Source of the DNA: Bartonella sp. F02
GTDB lineage: Bacteria > Pseudomonadota > Alphaproteobacteria > Rhizobiales > Rhizobiaceae
Assembly: GCF_026929975.1 (NCBI RefSeq)
Contig: NZ_JANHOK010000002.1
Location: forward strand, 248,001 to 312,000
DNA: 64,000 bases
Direction: 5' to 3'
The notes under the pieces are model-generated. The model was not told the DNA's origin. It saw only the letters and a program-made list of their open reading frames with translations, and did not search any database. Below, piece by piece: positions 19,125 to 29,426 of this stretch. Both the position numbers and the translations under genes were made by a program. The stretch's first letter is position 1. Each line of letters begins with the position of its first letter.

Positions 19125-20804
19125 TCAACTTCTATCACGAAAACGATTGGTAATGGGATAACGGCGGTCACGACCAAAATTTTTACTACTAATTTTTATA
19201 CCAGGCGCAGATTGCCGTCTCTTATATTCAGATAAATAAAGAAGATGTTCAACTTTCTCAACTGTTTCTCGTAAATACTCTCTACATTTAACAATATCAG
19301 CAATACTCATGTCATCTTCTACAAAAGATTTTAAGATATCATCCAAAATAGGATAAGATGGAAGAGAATCTTCATCCTTTTGATTTTCTCGCAGCTCTGC
19401 AGAAGGCGCCTTTGTTATAATATTTTTCGGAATAACAATCCCTTTAGGCCCCAAAAAATTTGATGAATGATTTTCATTACGCCATTCCGCTAATGCATAA
19501 ACCTGTGTTTTATAAACATCTTTAATAGGATTAAATCCTCCGTTCATATCACCATAAAGTGTTGCATACCCCACCGCCATTTCTGATTTATTCCCTGTCG
19601 TCACAACCATAGAACCAAACTTATTTGAAAGAGCCATTAAAATAGTTCCTCGTGCGCGACTCTGGAGGTTTTCTTCTGTAATATCAGATGACAATCCTGA
19701 AAAAACAGAAGACATTGCACTTAAAAATCCCTCAACGGGTTGAAAAATAGGGATTATTTCATAATGACAATTTAAAAGATGTGTACATTCTTTAGCATCT
19801 TTTAGAGATTCTTGTGACGTATAATGATAAGGCATCATTACAGTACGAACTCTTTCTGCTCCAAGAGCATCCACTGCCATTGTTGTACACAATGCGGAAT
19901 CAATTCCTCCCGAGAGACCAAGGATAACATCTTTAAATCGATTTTTATTAACGTAATCTCTTAAACCTAAAACACAAGCATGATAATCAGCAGCCAAACC
20001 ATCCAAAATTTTCTCATTTGGACCAGAAATACACTGCCATCCGGCAGGTTTTCGCTTCCAATGACTTAACGCCATATGACTTTCAAAATGTTTCATTTGA
20101 AATACCACTAGACCTTGTTGATCAAAAGCAAAAGAGCCTCCATCAAAAACCAACTCATCCTGACCACCAATTTGATTTGCATAAATAATAGGAATTCCAG
20201 AGTGAATGGCCTGTGCGCAAACAATCTCCATACGTCTAAATATTTTATCACGACAATAAGGAGATCCATTAAGAACAAAAATAATTTCTGCTCCTTTATT
20301 CTTCAGTTTCGTACAAATAGAAGAATCATTCCAAATATCTTCACAAATAACAATTCCTAACGTTATTCCACGATAAACGATAGGCTCAGAACATAAACCA
20401 GGAGAAAAAACACGTTTTTCATCAAATTGCTCATAATTAGGGAGATCAAATTTTAAGCGTTCCGCAATTACTTTCCCATTATCAAGAAGCACGACCCCAT
20501 TATAAATAGCATCCCCACGCTTTAACGGAACACCAATAACAATTCCAGGCCCTTCTTTTGTTATTTGTGCTAATTTTTTTATTGCATTCTCACATGCTTC
20601 TAGAAAAACAGATTTTAAAACAAGATCTTCTGGGGGATACGCACTAATAAAAAGCTCTGTTAACAGAACAACATCAGCATTCTGTTTTTGAGCCTCCTGA
20701 TGCGCCATAACCGCAAGAGAAAAATTGCCCTCAACATCACCGACAACAGGATTTAATTGAGCAACTAAAACTCGAAAATCATTTTTTATAAGCCTTTGCG
20801 TCAT
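19125..20804 (-). CDS. nadE: glutamine-dependent NAD synthetase
   Basis: Converts deamido-NAD to NAD using glutamine as ammonia source. The N-terminal nitrilase-like glutaminase domain (about residues 10-260) has the Glu-Lys-Cys triad in [15 protein letters not shown] (about residue 50), [13 protein letters not shown] and VICEDIWND. The C-terminal ATP-pyrophosphatase domain has the P-loop [11 protein letters not shown] near 295, then [16 protein letters not shown]. Total 559 residues is typical. ATG 20804 is chosen over the TTG one codon upstream. Together with nadK nearby, this window holds two NAD(P)-forming steps. Confidence 0.95.
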   Translation of the reverse strand: MTQRLIKNDFRVLVAQLNPVVGDVEGNFSLAVMAHQEAQKQNADVVLLTELFISAYPPEDLVLKSVFLEACENAIKKLAQITKEGPGIVIGVPLKRGDAIYNGVVLLDNGKVIAERLKFDLPNYEQFDEKRVFSPGLCSEPIVYRGITLGIVICEDIWNDSSICTKLKNKGAEIIFVLNGSPYCRDKIFRRMEIVCAQAIHSGIPIIYANQIGGQDELVFDGGSFAFDQQGLVVFQMKHFESHMALSHWKRKPAGWQCISGPNEKILDGLAADYHACVLGLRDYVNKNRFKDVILGLSGGIDSALCTTMAVDALGAERVRTVMMPYHYTSQESLKDAKECTHLLNCHYEIIPIFQPVEGFLSAMSSVFSGLSSDITEENLQSRARGTILMALSNKFGSMVVTTGNKSEMAVGYATLYGDMNGGFNPIKDVYKTQVYALAEWRNENHSSNFLGPKGIVIPKNIITKAPSAELRENQKDEDSLPSYPILDDILKSFVEDDMSIADIVKCREYLRETVEKVEHLLYLSEYKRRQSAPGIKISSKNFGRDRRYPITNRFRDRS

Positions 20805-21342
20805 CAAATTAATTTAGCGTGCCTACAGTTTAGTTTCAATCACCAAAATTATTTTTATCAAAAGGCATTTCATTTATTAAAAATCGCCGAAAAGATAACT
20901 GTGTAACTTTTTAATAAAAGAGTATACACCTATCATTTGCACACTCAATTCATAAAAAAGCTTCTCTCTAAATGCTGCGTGAATAAATTCTTCCTTACCA
21001 ATTTATAATATCTCGATTTTCTTTACAGCATACTCGAAAATATATTTGATAACTATTTTCAACGGCTCCGCATTATAGTGCCATACATTACTTTATAGAA
21101 TTATCAAACTCTATATTTTCTATATTTGGTCGTACAAAACGTTCTCAAAATGAAAACTTCGAATCTTTTTATAATCAAAAAGCCAATCCAATTCACTGTC
21201 AAAATTAAGAATATCGACAAATTGCAAAAATTCATCAAAATCAACAAAATCCCAATATGCAACCTATCCTTACTTGTATCTTTCCACACAGACTATAATG
21301 CGAAATAACCCTACAGCTTACCATAACATGGATTATTGAATT
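20805..21342. other. AT-rich intergenic region, no gene seen
   Basis: About 540 bases between nadE and gor, both on the minus strand. Two mutually antisense frames of about 60 codons at 21104-21308 lack ribosome-binding sites and known similarity. A promoter for nadE-gltX2 is expected near 20810-20900 but is not clear. Confidence 0.45.
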
Positions 21343-22725
21343 TTATATTTTATTTCCATTTCTGTAAACATAACTCGGCTCATACATCGTTACTAATTCT
21401 TCTGCTGTCGTTGGATGAACCGCCATAGTTTCATCAAATACATCTTTCGTTAATTTCCCTTTGAGAGAAATCCCTATAAGCTGAGCCATTTCACCAGCGC
21501 CTTCCCCTAAAATATGCGCGCCAACGACTATGCGACTTTCACCATCAACAACAAGCTTCATAAAAATTTTCTCTGAACTACCAGAAAGGGTATTACGCAT
21601 TGGACGAAATTGCGTGCGATAAATTTCAACATGTTTATAATGATGTATCGCATCTTCTTCTGAAAGACCGACTGTTCCAATTTCTGGTTGAGAAAAAACA
21701 GCTGTTGCAATTAAATCATAATCTGGCGCAGTGGGAGTATTCTTAAATGCAGTTTTAACAAAACACATTGCTTCATGAATCGCAATAGGTGTTAATTGAA
21801 TATGGCCTGTTACGTCACCAACAGCCCAAATATGAGGTATATTGGTTCTCATCATTTTATCAACAATAACTGCACCAGACTCATCAAGGTTAACGCCTGC
21901 TTTTTCGAGACCTAAATTTTCTGTATTTGGTACACGTCCTGTCGCCAACATCACTTTATCAGCATTGATAGTTTCTCCAGTTGATAAAACAACATCATAG
22001 TGACTATCGTTTTCTTTAACTTGAGAAATTGTTGCCCCATAAATAATAGAAATGCCTTTTTCAATCATTGCATCATTCAATAAACGTCGTAAATCATGAT
22101 CAAAATTACGAAGAATTAAATCACCACGATGGATTAATGTGGTTTTTACACCTAATTCATGAAAAATATTGGCAAATTCTACACCAATATACCCACCACC
22201 AGAAATTATGATTGATTTTGGCAATTCTTTAAGATCAAAAACTTCATTGGAAGTAAGACATAAATCACTTCCTATTATTGCAGGATTTCGTGTAGTTTTT
22301 GCTCCCGTCGCAATCAAAATTTTTTCTGCTCTGACACGCTCACCTGTCGCAGAAAATTCTATTGTATGATCATCTACAAAAACAGCACGACTCTCATAAA
22401 TATGAACATTATTGTTTTTCAGTATTTGATGATAAATATTCTCCAATCTCGATATTTCTTTATCTTTAGCTGCAACCAACTTTTCCCAATTAAAAATGGG
22501 ATCATTGCATGTCCATCCAAAACCAAGGCTCTTACTAAACTCTTGCGCATATTGTGATGCATAAACAAATAGTTTTTTGGGAACACAACCGCGAATAACA
22601 CAAGTGCCTCCTACACGGTATTCTTCAGCGATAGCAACACGCTTGCCAAGTCCTCCAGCAAGCCGAGCAGCACGTACTCCACCAGATCCACTGCCAATAA
22701 CAAATAAATCAAAATCAAAAGACAC
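21343..22725 (-). CDS. gor: glutathione reductase
   Basis: FAD flavoenzyme that reduces glutathione disulfide with NADPH. It has the FAD motif VIGSGSGGVRAAR, the redox-active disulfide GGTCVIRGCVPKK, the NADPH-binding ISGGGYIGVEFANIF, the second FAD segment IWAVGDVTGHIQLTP, and the C-terminal His-Glu pair in VHPTTAEE. I start at GTG 22725 (460 residues), because AAAGAGG lies nine bases upstream and the product begins MSFDFDLFVIG like rhizobial homologues. ATG 22749 would add eight residues unlike the family. It lies downstream of rpiA and the DUF2059 gene, an arrangement I recall from other Rhizobiales. Confidence 0.94.
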   Translation of the reverse strand: MSFDFDLFVIGSGSGGVRAARLAGGLGKRVAIAEEYRVGGTCVIRGCVPKKLFVYASQYAQEFSKSLGFGWTCNDPIFNWEKLVAAKDKEISRLENIYHQILKNNNVHIYESRAVFVDDHTIEFSATGERVRAEKILIATGAKTTRNPAIIGSDLCLTSNEVFDLKELPKSIIISGGGYIGVEFANIFHELGVKTTLIHRGDLILRNFDHDLRRLLNDAMIEKGISIIYGATISQVKENDSHYDVVLSTGETINADKVMLATGRVPNTENLGLEKAGVNLDESGAVIVDKMMRTNIPHIWAVGDVTGHIQLTPIAIHEAMCFVKTAFKNTPTAPDYDLIATAVFSQPEIGTVGLSEEDAIHHYKHVEIYRTQFRPMRNTLSGSSEKIFMKLVVDGESRIVVGAHILGEGAGEMAQLIGISLKGKLTKDVFDETMAVHPTTAEELVTMYEPSYVYRNGNKI

Positions 22726-22815
22726 AATAAAATACCTCTTTTTGGACATCCAATATTGTACAGACTATTATCATTTTTTATTTATCAATATAATTTTTAT
22801 AAATGCGATATCCTT

Positions 22816-22861
22816 AAAGAGCTGATCTTTTGTGTTATTATATTATTAAGATCATCTCTTT
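22816..22861 (-). repeat. inverted repeat between DUF2059 gene and gor
   Basis: AAAGAG-x-TGATCTT pairs with AAGATCA-x-CTCTTT: 13 pairs with one mismatch and an 18-base loop. It may be an attenuator or processing site within an rpiA-DUF2059-gor transcript. There is no T-run after it on the minus strand, so it is not a standard terminator. Confidence 0.5.
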
Positions 22862-22910
22862 ATTTGGAATTAACGTTCAAATTGTTAAATCTTAAATAGC
22901 ATTGATACAA

Positions 22911-23468
22911 TTATTTTGAACTTATGGGAGAACTCATCTTTACAGGAGAAACAGAATTATTTAAACTAATGATTTTAGACAGCTCTTTTTCTACATTTTT
23001 TACAAGATCTTGTTCAATAACAGAACGCCATAACTCAAACGCAGAATAAGCATCACGTGCAATATTAGGTATCGCTGTTAAAAACTTTTTACCAACATTA
23101 GAATTGTAAAATTCTGTAATTTTATTAAGTTCTTCTCGTGTGAAATATTTCGCATATATAAGAGCAATTTCTTTCTCTAAATCAGCGTACCGCTTAACCA
23201 AAACTAAAACTTCCCTATCAACAATTTCAGAAATTTCTGTAGCCAAATTTGGATCATTGTTTATCAATTCATTTTTAAGATCACGCGCAGCTAATGAAAA
23301 AAAACTATCAAATTGATCAGTTGCATGAATAGCATTAATCGCTTTTTTTGCCGAATCTAAATGTTCATCACTCACATTTTGAGCACAAACCATTCCCATA
23401 TTCATGACTAAAATAATGGTAGCACTAAACGATACTATCAAGTTTTGAAAAGAAAAGAGCGTTTTCAT
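22911..23468 (-). CDS. DUF2059 secreted/periplasmic protein
   Basis: 185 residues. Residues 1-29 form a signal peptide (a lysine, then a hydrophobic run ending MGMVCAQ), so it should be exported. The body is helical and carries the DUF2059 core, seen as LIYAKYFTREELNKITEFYNS and then VGKKFLTAIPNIA. DUF2059 proteins have no established biochemical role. The gene lies between rpiA (upstream, 108 bases) and gor on the same strand, so it may share expression with redox and pentose-phosphate functions. The C-terminal 25 residues are serine-rich and variable. Confidence 0.85.
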   Translation of the reverse strand: MKTLFSFQNLIVSFSATIILVMNMGMVCAQNVSDEHLDSAKKAINAIHATDQFDSFFSLAARDLKNELINNDPNLATEISEIVDREVLVLVKRYADLEKEIALIYAKYFTREELNKITEFYNSNVGKKFLTAIPNIARDAYSAFELWRSVIEQDLVKNVEKELSKIISLNNSVSPVKMSSPISSK

Positions 23469-23576
23469 TCACTGTTTACTCCCACAATTGTTATTAATTC
23501 AAATTCACCATTCTTACGTAAAATCTTTTAATAGCCTTTATGTATAGTGAACATTTGAACATATGAACTATTTTAT

Positions 23577-24281
23577 CTAAAGATCAAATGGTTTTAAAAC
23601 TTTTATTTCTCCACTTTTCATCGCTATAATTGAATGAGATGCTAATTCCAAAAAAAGACCATGTTCAACAACACCAGGAACCTCAAGTAGTGCGCTTGAT
23701 AATAATTTTGGCTGCATAATATGACCTAAAAATGCATCAAGAATAAAATGTCCACCATCAGTTACAAAAGGGCTTTCTCCATTCATTCTTAATGTAACTT
23801 TTCCTGAAAAATCTAAATTATTCAATATTTTTTCAATAGCTTTGCGTGTAGCAGTTATACCAAATGGATTAACTTCTATTGGTAACGCAAAAGAACCAAG
23901 TGTTTTTACTACTTTTGTTTCATCTGCAATGACAAGCATTGAGTGAGAGGCTGTTGCTACAATTTTTTCACGCAATAATGCTCCTCCTCCTCCTTTAATT
24001 AAGGTCATCTTGGGACCAATTTCATCAGCGCCATCGATAGTAAGATCAAGCTCAGGAAATTGATCCAAAGTAGCAAGAGGAATTCCAAAATCACGACATA
24101 ATTTTTCAGAACGGTATGAAGTAGCAACACCAATCACACGTAAACCTTCCGTAACACGTTCTCCAAGAAGTCGAATAAATTCATTAACTGTAGAGCCAGT
24201 ACCTATTCCAAGTCGCATACCATCTTGAATAAATTCAAGTGCTTCAGTTGCTGCCTTTTTTTTTAGATCTTGTACATCCAT
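23577..24281 (-). CDS. rpiA: ribose-5-phosphate isomerase A
   Basis: Interconverts ribose-5-phosphate and ribulose-5-phosphate in the pentose phosphate pathway. The phosphate-binding loop [12 protein letters not shown], catalytic region [11 protein letters not shown] and [11 protein letters not shown] are all intact, and 234 residues is standard. AAGGAG lies 12 bases before ATG 24281, slightly farther than usual. It is the first gene of a minus-strand group with the DUF2059 gene and gor. Confidence 0.95.
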   Translation of the reverse strand: MDVQDLKKKAATEALEFIQDGMRLGIGTGSTVNEFIRLLGERVTEGLRVIGVATSYRSEKLCRDFGIPLATLDQFPELDLTIDGADEIGPKMTLIKGGGGALLREKIVATASHSMLVIADETKVVKTLGSFALPIEVNPFGITATRKAIEKILNNLDFSGKVTLRMNGESPFVTDGGHFILDAFLGHIMQPKLLSSALLEVPGVVEHGLFLELASHSIIAMKSGEIKVLKPFDL

Positions 24282-24736
24282 AAATAATAATTTCTCCTTG
24301 TACCGATCATTGAATATTCATATGAATGAATAACAAAAAATCAATCTGTTATACTAGTCCACTGTATCTATTCAATAATTTCCAGCTAAACAATGTTAGT
24401 TTAGTTATAATGAAATTATATTAAAAAATAAAATATAAGGTTTAACAACTGTATTCATTTGTCAATTTATTGAAATTTCCTATATTTAAAAATAATGAAT
24501 TTTACTTAATTTTATTTCTGAAAAAAGTGTGAATCTCACACTTCTATAAAAAGTTAAATTCCTATTTAATTATAGGTTCCAAAAAAATGTTAATCATTGA
24601 TTATTCTAAATAAAATGGTAAAATAATAAGATCTAGTCCAAGAAAAAGCTTAAGCGTAATCAAAGAATGTGCAGCGTTTCTTTTAATTTTATTTTGATTA
24701 TGTTCATGCCATAAAACTGTAGAAAGATAAAATACA
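24282..24736. other. intergenic region between divergent rpiA and bfr
   Basis: About 455 AT-rich bases that must hold both promoters. It contains one terminator-like hairpin (24521-24543) unlinked to any gene. No coding frame is supported. Confidence 0.5.
24521..24543 (-). terminator. orphan terminator-like hairpin
   Basis: AAGTGTGA-ATC-TCACACTT is a perfect 8-bp stem with a 3-base loop. On the minus strand a run of T follows directly, so it has the form of an intrinsic terminator. No gene precedes it on that strand: bfr is on the plus strand. A short minus-strand transcript beginning within 24550-24740 would explain it. Confidence 0.55.
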
Positions 24737-25219
24737 ATGAAGGGTCATCCAACAATCATCGATCTATTCAACGAAGCTCTTGCACTTGAGCTTAGTGCCG
24801 TTAATCAATATTTATTACATTCTTGCCTAATAGAAAATTGGGGTTTTACGAAACTAGCCAAGTTAGAACGCAGAGAATCCATAGAAGAAATGGCACATGT
24901 AGATAAAATTATTAAGCGAATTATTTTTCTTGAAGGACGTCCGAATCTTGAAACTCTTGCTCCACTTCGTATTGGAAAAAATCTCAGAGAAATTTTAGAA
25001 TGCGATCTTGCAAGTGAACATGATGCTCGAGAACTCTACATCAAATCACGTGAAACTTGTGCTAAATTATCTGATCATATTTCAAAAAAATTATTTGATG
25101 AACTTCTTGAGGATGAAGAAAATCATATTGATTTTCTTGAAACTCAAATTCAGCTTCTTAACACAATTGGAGAAGAGAAATATAGTCAGCTCAATGCAGA
25201 TGTTCCTGAATTTAAGTAA
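24737..25219 (+). CDS. bfr: bacterioferritin
   Basis: Iron-storage protein of 160 residues forming a 24-subunit cage. Ferroxidase ligands are visible: Glu in [11 protein letters not shown] (about 18), Glu and His in IEEMAHVDK (about 51 and 54), Glu in DLASEHDAR (about 94), and Glu and His in EDEENHIDF (about 127-130). The haem-ligating Met is in EEMAH (about 52), so this is true haem-binding bacterioferritin rather than ferritin. It is monocistronic with a strong terminator. Iron regulation is likely in this group, but I could not identify an Irr or RirA site. Confidence 0.95.
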   Translation: MKGHPTIIDLFNEALALELSAVNQYLLHSCLIENWGFTKLAKLERRESIEEMAHVDKIIKRIIFLEGRPNLETLAPLRIGKNLREILECDLASEHDARELYIKSRETCAKLSDHISKKLFDELLEDEENHIDFLETQIQLLNTIGEEKYSQLNADVPEFK

Positions 25220-25276
25220 AATCCATTATGCTAATTGATTATAAGACTTTGTAATTAATTACGCACCTTTGATATG

Positions 25277-25318
25277 TAGCTCTATTCCTTCAAAAAATTA
25301 GAATAGAGCTATATTTTT
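25277..25318 (+). terminator. intrinsic terminator of bfr
   Basis: An 11-bp perfect stem, TAGCTCTATTC with GAATAGAGCTA, encloses a 13-base loop and runs into TATTTTTAT. It lies 57 bases after bfr and also before the end of convergent comEC, so it may serve both. Confidence 0.8.
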
Positions 25319-25350
25319 ATATATTTAAATGGAACATCCTTACCAATCAA

Positions 25351-27627
25351 TTATCCTTTTGCATTTTGTCTATGCACATTCCATGGTCTATAAAAACCTT
25401 CAGAAGACCATATAATATCTCTATTTTTAGTCATCATCACACTCCCTCGTGATAATAATTGTTGAAGTGTAAATGTTATTTGCGTAGCATCATCACATAT
25501 TTCATCATATGTCTCAAATGTTTTAATGATAATATCAGCTTCTATACATTTCTCTATTTTGCCATGCAAAACAGTAATCTTCAGTCCATTATCTAATGAA
25601 GAGATGCAAACATTATTGTTGTTATCACAAAAGAATTGTCCCTTAAGTGAAGGTCCATATTTTGTTGGTTTAATAATTTTATTGGTATGAAATGATTTTC
25701 CCCAGATAGATGTCATAAATTTAGAAGCACGATAACGATCTATATATAATTTTTCATTATTGATGATCCCCACAAGCCTCATATTTTCGGCAATAATTAA
25801 TTGCACAGAGGAATGTGCCATATATACAAAAATACCAGAGAAAATAAAAATACTAAAAAAAAGTCTTATAGATGTCACACAAAAAGTTAACCCAACAAGA
25901 CCTAAGCTGAGTAAAGCTAAGATAGATAAAGACATAAATCCAGGATTCAAAACAGGCGAAATAGCCGTTACAGCATAGGCAATTTTTATTACAAGATAAA
26001 TACCAAACCCCATCACCTGGAGTGGCAACCACTCGAGTCCAAAAGGCATTGCAAGTGCTGCTATTAACCCAAATGGCATAACTAAAATTGACACAATGGG
26101 CAAAGCTAAAACATTACTAATAATACCCAGAGGTGCTACATTAGAAAAATGATAAGCAGCGTAAATTCCGCTAGCAGAACCAGCCACAAGTGATGATACA
26201 CAAATGGAAACTATCGAAAACAAAATAAAACGCAGAATGCCACTTCCAATATAAGATACTGTTGTTTTTCTTCCACAAGAAGATTTTCTGTCACTCCACC
26301 AACCAAAAGCAGCAATCAAAACTGCAGTTGCAGAAAAAGACATTTGAAAACTCGGGCTTAATATTTCATGCGGACGAACAACCAAAATTGCCATACCAGC
26401 AATAATTAAATTGCGCATTGTCAAAGCTGAGCGATCACACAAAACAGCAAACAGCATGACTGCAATCATTATAAAGCTTCTTTGTGCTGCAACCGCTGTA
26501 CCCGACAATAGCAAATAAAAGACTGTAATCCCCAACGCAACAAGAGCAGCAACTTTTTTTGATGAATAATAAGATGAAAAAACGGGAAAAAGTGCTAGAA
26601 AACTGCGAATAACAAGAAGAGCCATACCACTTAGTAAAGCCATATGCAAACCTGAGATTGACAAAATGTGAGCCAATCCAGCCATACGCAATGCTTCATT
26701 CGTATTTTGTGAAATTCCACCCCGTTCTCCTGTTATTAGAGCTGCAGATACATTGCCTTCTTCTCCAATAATTGCTTTACGGATTCTCTTTGTCATTCTC
26801 ATCCGTAAATTTTCAATTTTCTGAAAGAGAATTGGGAATATCTTATCAGGTTGAGAAACAGATATCTTTTTGGGTTTACCTAAATAAATCCCTTGGGCAC
26901 CAATTCCTTTAAAATAATTATAAAAACTAAAATCATAACCTCCTGGACGAACAGGACCAGATAAAGCGCGCAACCTTACTTTTCCATACAACCCATCACC
27001 AGGAACTACTCTATATGGCAAATATTTTGTCGTTAGACGAACACGCTTAGGCCCATGATGTAAAAAAGGAGCTTCTGTTTTTAAAACATCCACCTTTAAA
27101 CGAAATTTACCTTTGTCCATTGATTCAATAGAAACAATTCTTCCAGTTAAAATAGTGGAAACATCATGAATCAACATAGGTGTAGACATGCGCCACGTTT
27201 CTATTTTCGCTGCCAGCATACCTAATACAACACAAAATAAAAACCCCGTAATAAACCATATTTTTCTACAATGTCGAAATCCAAACAATATAGTAAGAAG
27301 CAGAATAACCGTAACAACCAAATGCTTCCAAGTTGGTTCTCGATATAAATGAAAATAAAAAATAATGCCTGTAGCAAAAAATACAAAAACTAATACGAAA
27401 AGCAGCCCAAAAGAAATTTCTTTTTTGATACAGTTTACGAACCACTGCTTTCCAAGAAGCACTTTATCTCTTAAAGATGTTAATAGCGTTTTTTTGTGTT
27501 CATGATAAAAAGCATTAGGTGCAGTATCAATAATAGAAAAATCGTCTTTTTGTATAAAATTTATATTTTTTTTCTGAGACAAATACCCTATTAATGCGTC
27601 ATCTTTAATTTCGTTTTCATTGAGCAT
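25351..27627 (-). CDS. comEC: ComEC/Rec2-family DNA-uptake channel protein
   Basis: Large inner-membrane protein of 758 residues. Family members pass one DNA strand into the cytoplasm during transformation. The N-terminal part has two to three hydrophobic segments and a DUF4131-like OB-fold region (about 150-260). The ComEC core follows, with GLAHILSISGLHMALLSG near 325 and SGTAVAAQRSFIMIAV near 385, then many membrane segments. The C-terminal 130 residues do not contain the metallo-beta-lactamase HxHxDH motif of longer homologues, as in other alphaproteobacteria. ATG 27627 is chosen over TTG 27633 for spacing to GAGGGG. It is divergent from gltX. Confidence 0.88.
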   Translation of the reverse strand: MLNENEIKDDALIGYLSQKKNINFIQKDDFSIIDTAPNAFYHEHKKTLLTSLRDKVLLGKQWFVNCIKKEISFGLLFVLVFVFFATGIIFYFHLYREPTWKHLVVTVILLLTILFGFRHCRKIWFITGFLFCVVLGMLAAKIETWRMSTPMLIHDVSTILTGRIVSIESMDKGKFRLKVDVLKTEAPFLHHGPKRVRLTTKYLPYRVVPGDGLYGKVRLRALSGPVRPGGYDFSFYNYFKGIGAQGIYLGKPKKISVSQPDKIFPILFQKIENLRMRMTKRIRKAIIGEEGNVSAALITGERGGISQNTNEALRMAGLAHILSISGLHMALLSGMALLVIRSFLALFPVFSSYYSSKKVAALVALGITVFYLLLSGTAVAAQRSFIMIAVMLFAVLCDRSALTMRNLIIAGMAILVVRPHEILSPSFQMSFSATAVLIAAFGWWSDRKSSCGRKTTVSYIGSGILRFILFSIVSICVSSLVAGSASGIYAAYHFSNVAPLGIISNVLALPIVSILVMPFGLIAALAMPFGLEWLPLQVMGFGIYLVIKIAYAVTAISPVLNPGFMSLSILALLSLGLVGLTFCVTSIRLFFSIFIFSGIFVYMAHSSVQLIIAENMRLVGIINNEKLYIDRYRASKFMTSIWGKSFHTNKIIKPTKYGPSLKGQFFCDNNNNVCISSLDNGLKITVLHGKIEKCIEADIIIKTFETYDEICDDATQITFTLQQLLSRGSVMMTKNRDIIWSSEGFYRPWNVHRQNAKG

Positions 27628-27741
27628 CTGCAAATCCCCTCTTTACTTGCAATGCCACTATTGTACGCGCTATTACCTATGCTAACATAGGTTTTCAATA
27701 AAGCCTTAATAAATAACATATTAATTTAGAGGATAATATCC

Positions 27742-29169
27742 GTGTCTGTTATCACCCGCTTTGCACCATCACCTACAGGCTTTCTTCACATCGGAGGTGC
27801 ACGCACTGCTCTCTTTAATTGGCTTTACGCAAAACATACCGGTGGAAAAATGCTTCTCCGTATCGAAGATACAGATCGAGAACGTTCTACAAAAGAAGCT
27901 GTTCAAGCGATTCTAGATGGTTTACACTGGATGGGACTTGACTATGATGGAGCACCTATCTCACAATTTGAACGCGTAGAACGCCATCGTCAAGTTGCTG
28001 AGCAATTAGTCAAAAATGGTAAAGCTTATTATTGCTATGCCTCACCTGAAGAACTAGCTGAAATGCGAGAGAAAGCTCGAGCAGAAGGTCGTCCACCATG
28101 TTATGATGGTCGCTGGCGTGATCGTGATGTTTCTGAAACGCCCAAAGGGATCAAACCTGTTATTCGAATTAAGGCACCACAAGATGGAGAAACGATTTTA
28201 CACGATCGCGTTCAAGGCGAAATTCGTTTTCCTAATAAAGATCTTGATGACTTTATTATTTTGCGTTCCGATGGGACTCCAACTTATATGCTTGCTGTTG
28301 TTGTTGATGATCATGATATGGCTATAACACATATCATTCGTGGTGATGACCATCTTACCAATGCAGCTCGACAAACAATTATTTTCAATGCAATGGGATG
28401 GAATATTCCTATCATGGCGCATATCCCTCTTATCCATGGTGAAAATGGTGCAAAATTATCTAAACGACACGGTGCACTAGGTGTTGATGCCTATAGAACT
28501 ATGGGATATCTCCCTTCTGCTCTACGGAATTATCTCGTTCGTCTCGGTTGGAGTCACGGAAATGATGAACTCATCTCTCTTGAAGATATGATTTCTTGGT
28601 TTGATATTGATGATATTAATAAAGGCGCCGCTCGTTTTGACCTCAAGAAACTCGATGCTATCAACAAACATTATATACGAACAAGCAGTGATCAAAGTCT
28701 TTTTGACTCTGCACTTAATATTCTGCCGAAAATTAAAGACGATTTTAAAATTATCGAACAACTGGATGAGCAGCATAAATCACAATTTTTAGCTGCAATA
28801 CCAAGCTTGAAAGAGCGCTCGAAAACATTGATTGAACTCATTGAAGGTGCTGCTTTTCTCTTCATGAAACGACCATTATCTCTTGATGAACAAGCAAAAA
28901 AACTTTTAAATGAAAGTAATAAAATCATCTTAAAAGATATTTATTCTGCTCTCAAATTATGCCAGAATTGGGACTCAGAAGTATTAGATGAAACTTTGCG
29001 ACATTATGCACAAGAAAAAAACATTAAATTCGGTGTCATCGCCCAACCACTCCGAGCAGCACTTACAGGGCGCGCAATATCGCCAGGTGTTTTTGATGTT
29101 CTTGTTTTATTGGGACGAAATGAATCTCTTAACCGCATCAAAGATCAAATAACTTCAATCACACCTTAA
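27742..29169 (+). CDS. gltX1: glutamyl-tRNA synthetase, copy 1
   Basis: Class I synthetase of 475 residues charging tRNA with glutamate. The HIGH motif is FLHIGGAR near residue 12 and the KMSKS equivalent is [12 protein letters not shown] near 245. The anticodon-binding helical domain is at the C-terminus. The start is GTG 27742, preceded by TAGAGGATAA. It lies between divergent comEC and gltA, the common Rhizobiales neighbourhood. The other copy at 17744 is distinctly divergent rather than a recent duplicate. Confidence 0.95.
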   Translation: MSVITRFAPSPTGFLHIGGARTALFNWLYAKHTGGKMLLRIEDTDRERSTKEAVQAILDGLHWMGLDYDGAPISQFERVERHRQVAEQLVKNGKAYYCYASPEELAEMREKARAEGRPPCYDGRWRDRDVSETPKGIKPVIRIKAPQDGETILHDRVQGEIRFPNKDLDDFIILRSDGTPTYMLAVVVDDHDMAITHIIRGDDHLTNAARQTIIFNAMGWNIPIMAHIPLIHGENGAKLSKRHGALGVDAYRTMGYLPSALRNYLVRLGWSHGNDELISLEDMISWFDIDDINKGAARFDLKKLDAINKHYIRTSSDQSLFDSALNILPKIKDDFKIIEQLDEQHKSQFLAAIPSLKERSKTLIELIEGAAFLFMKRPLSLDEQAKKLLNESNKIILKDIYSALKLCQNWDSEVLDETLRHYAQEKNIKFGVIAQPLRAALTGRAISPGVFDVLVLLGRNESLNRIKDQITSITP

Positions 29170-29426
29170 GAAAAAATATCAAATATTTTTAACCAAATGG
29201 ATGAAGTGTAAATATTTAAAAACAATTTGAAATATTTTTCATTTTAAAAAATTTAAGTATAGTTTTGCAAAAACTGAAAACAAAAATATTTTTAGATTGC
29301 ATAAGCTTGCTTTTAGAGTAAATCTACACGCAATATGAGTAGGAAAGCTTTAACTATAGTATCGATCGATCTGATAAAAAAGTGGAATCTCATTTTGTAA
29401 ATGAGAAACCCGAAAGGAAATTTTTA

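Noticed and set aside
21104..21308. Two overlapping antisense frames of about 60 codons
   Set aside because: Low-complexity AT-rich sequence, no ribosome-binding site, and the two exclude each other.
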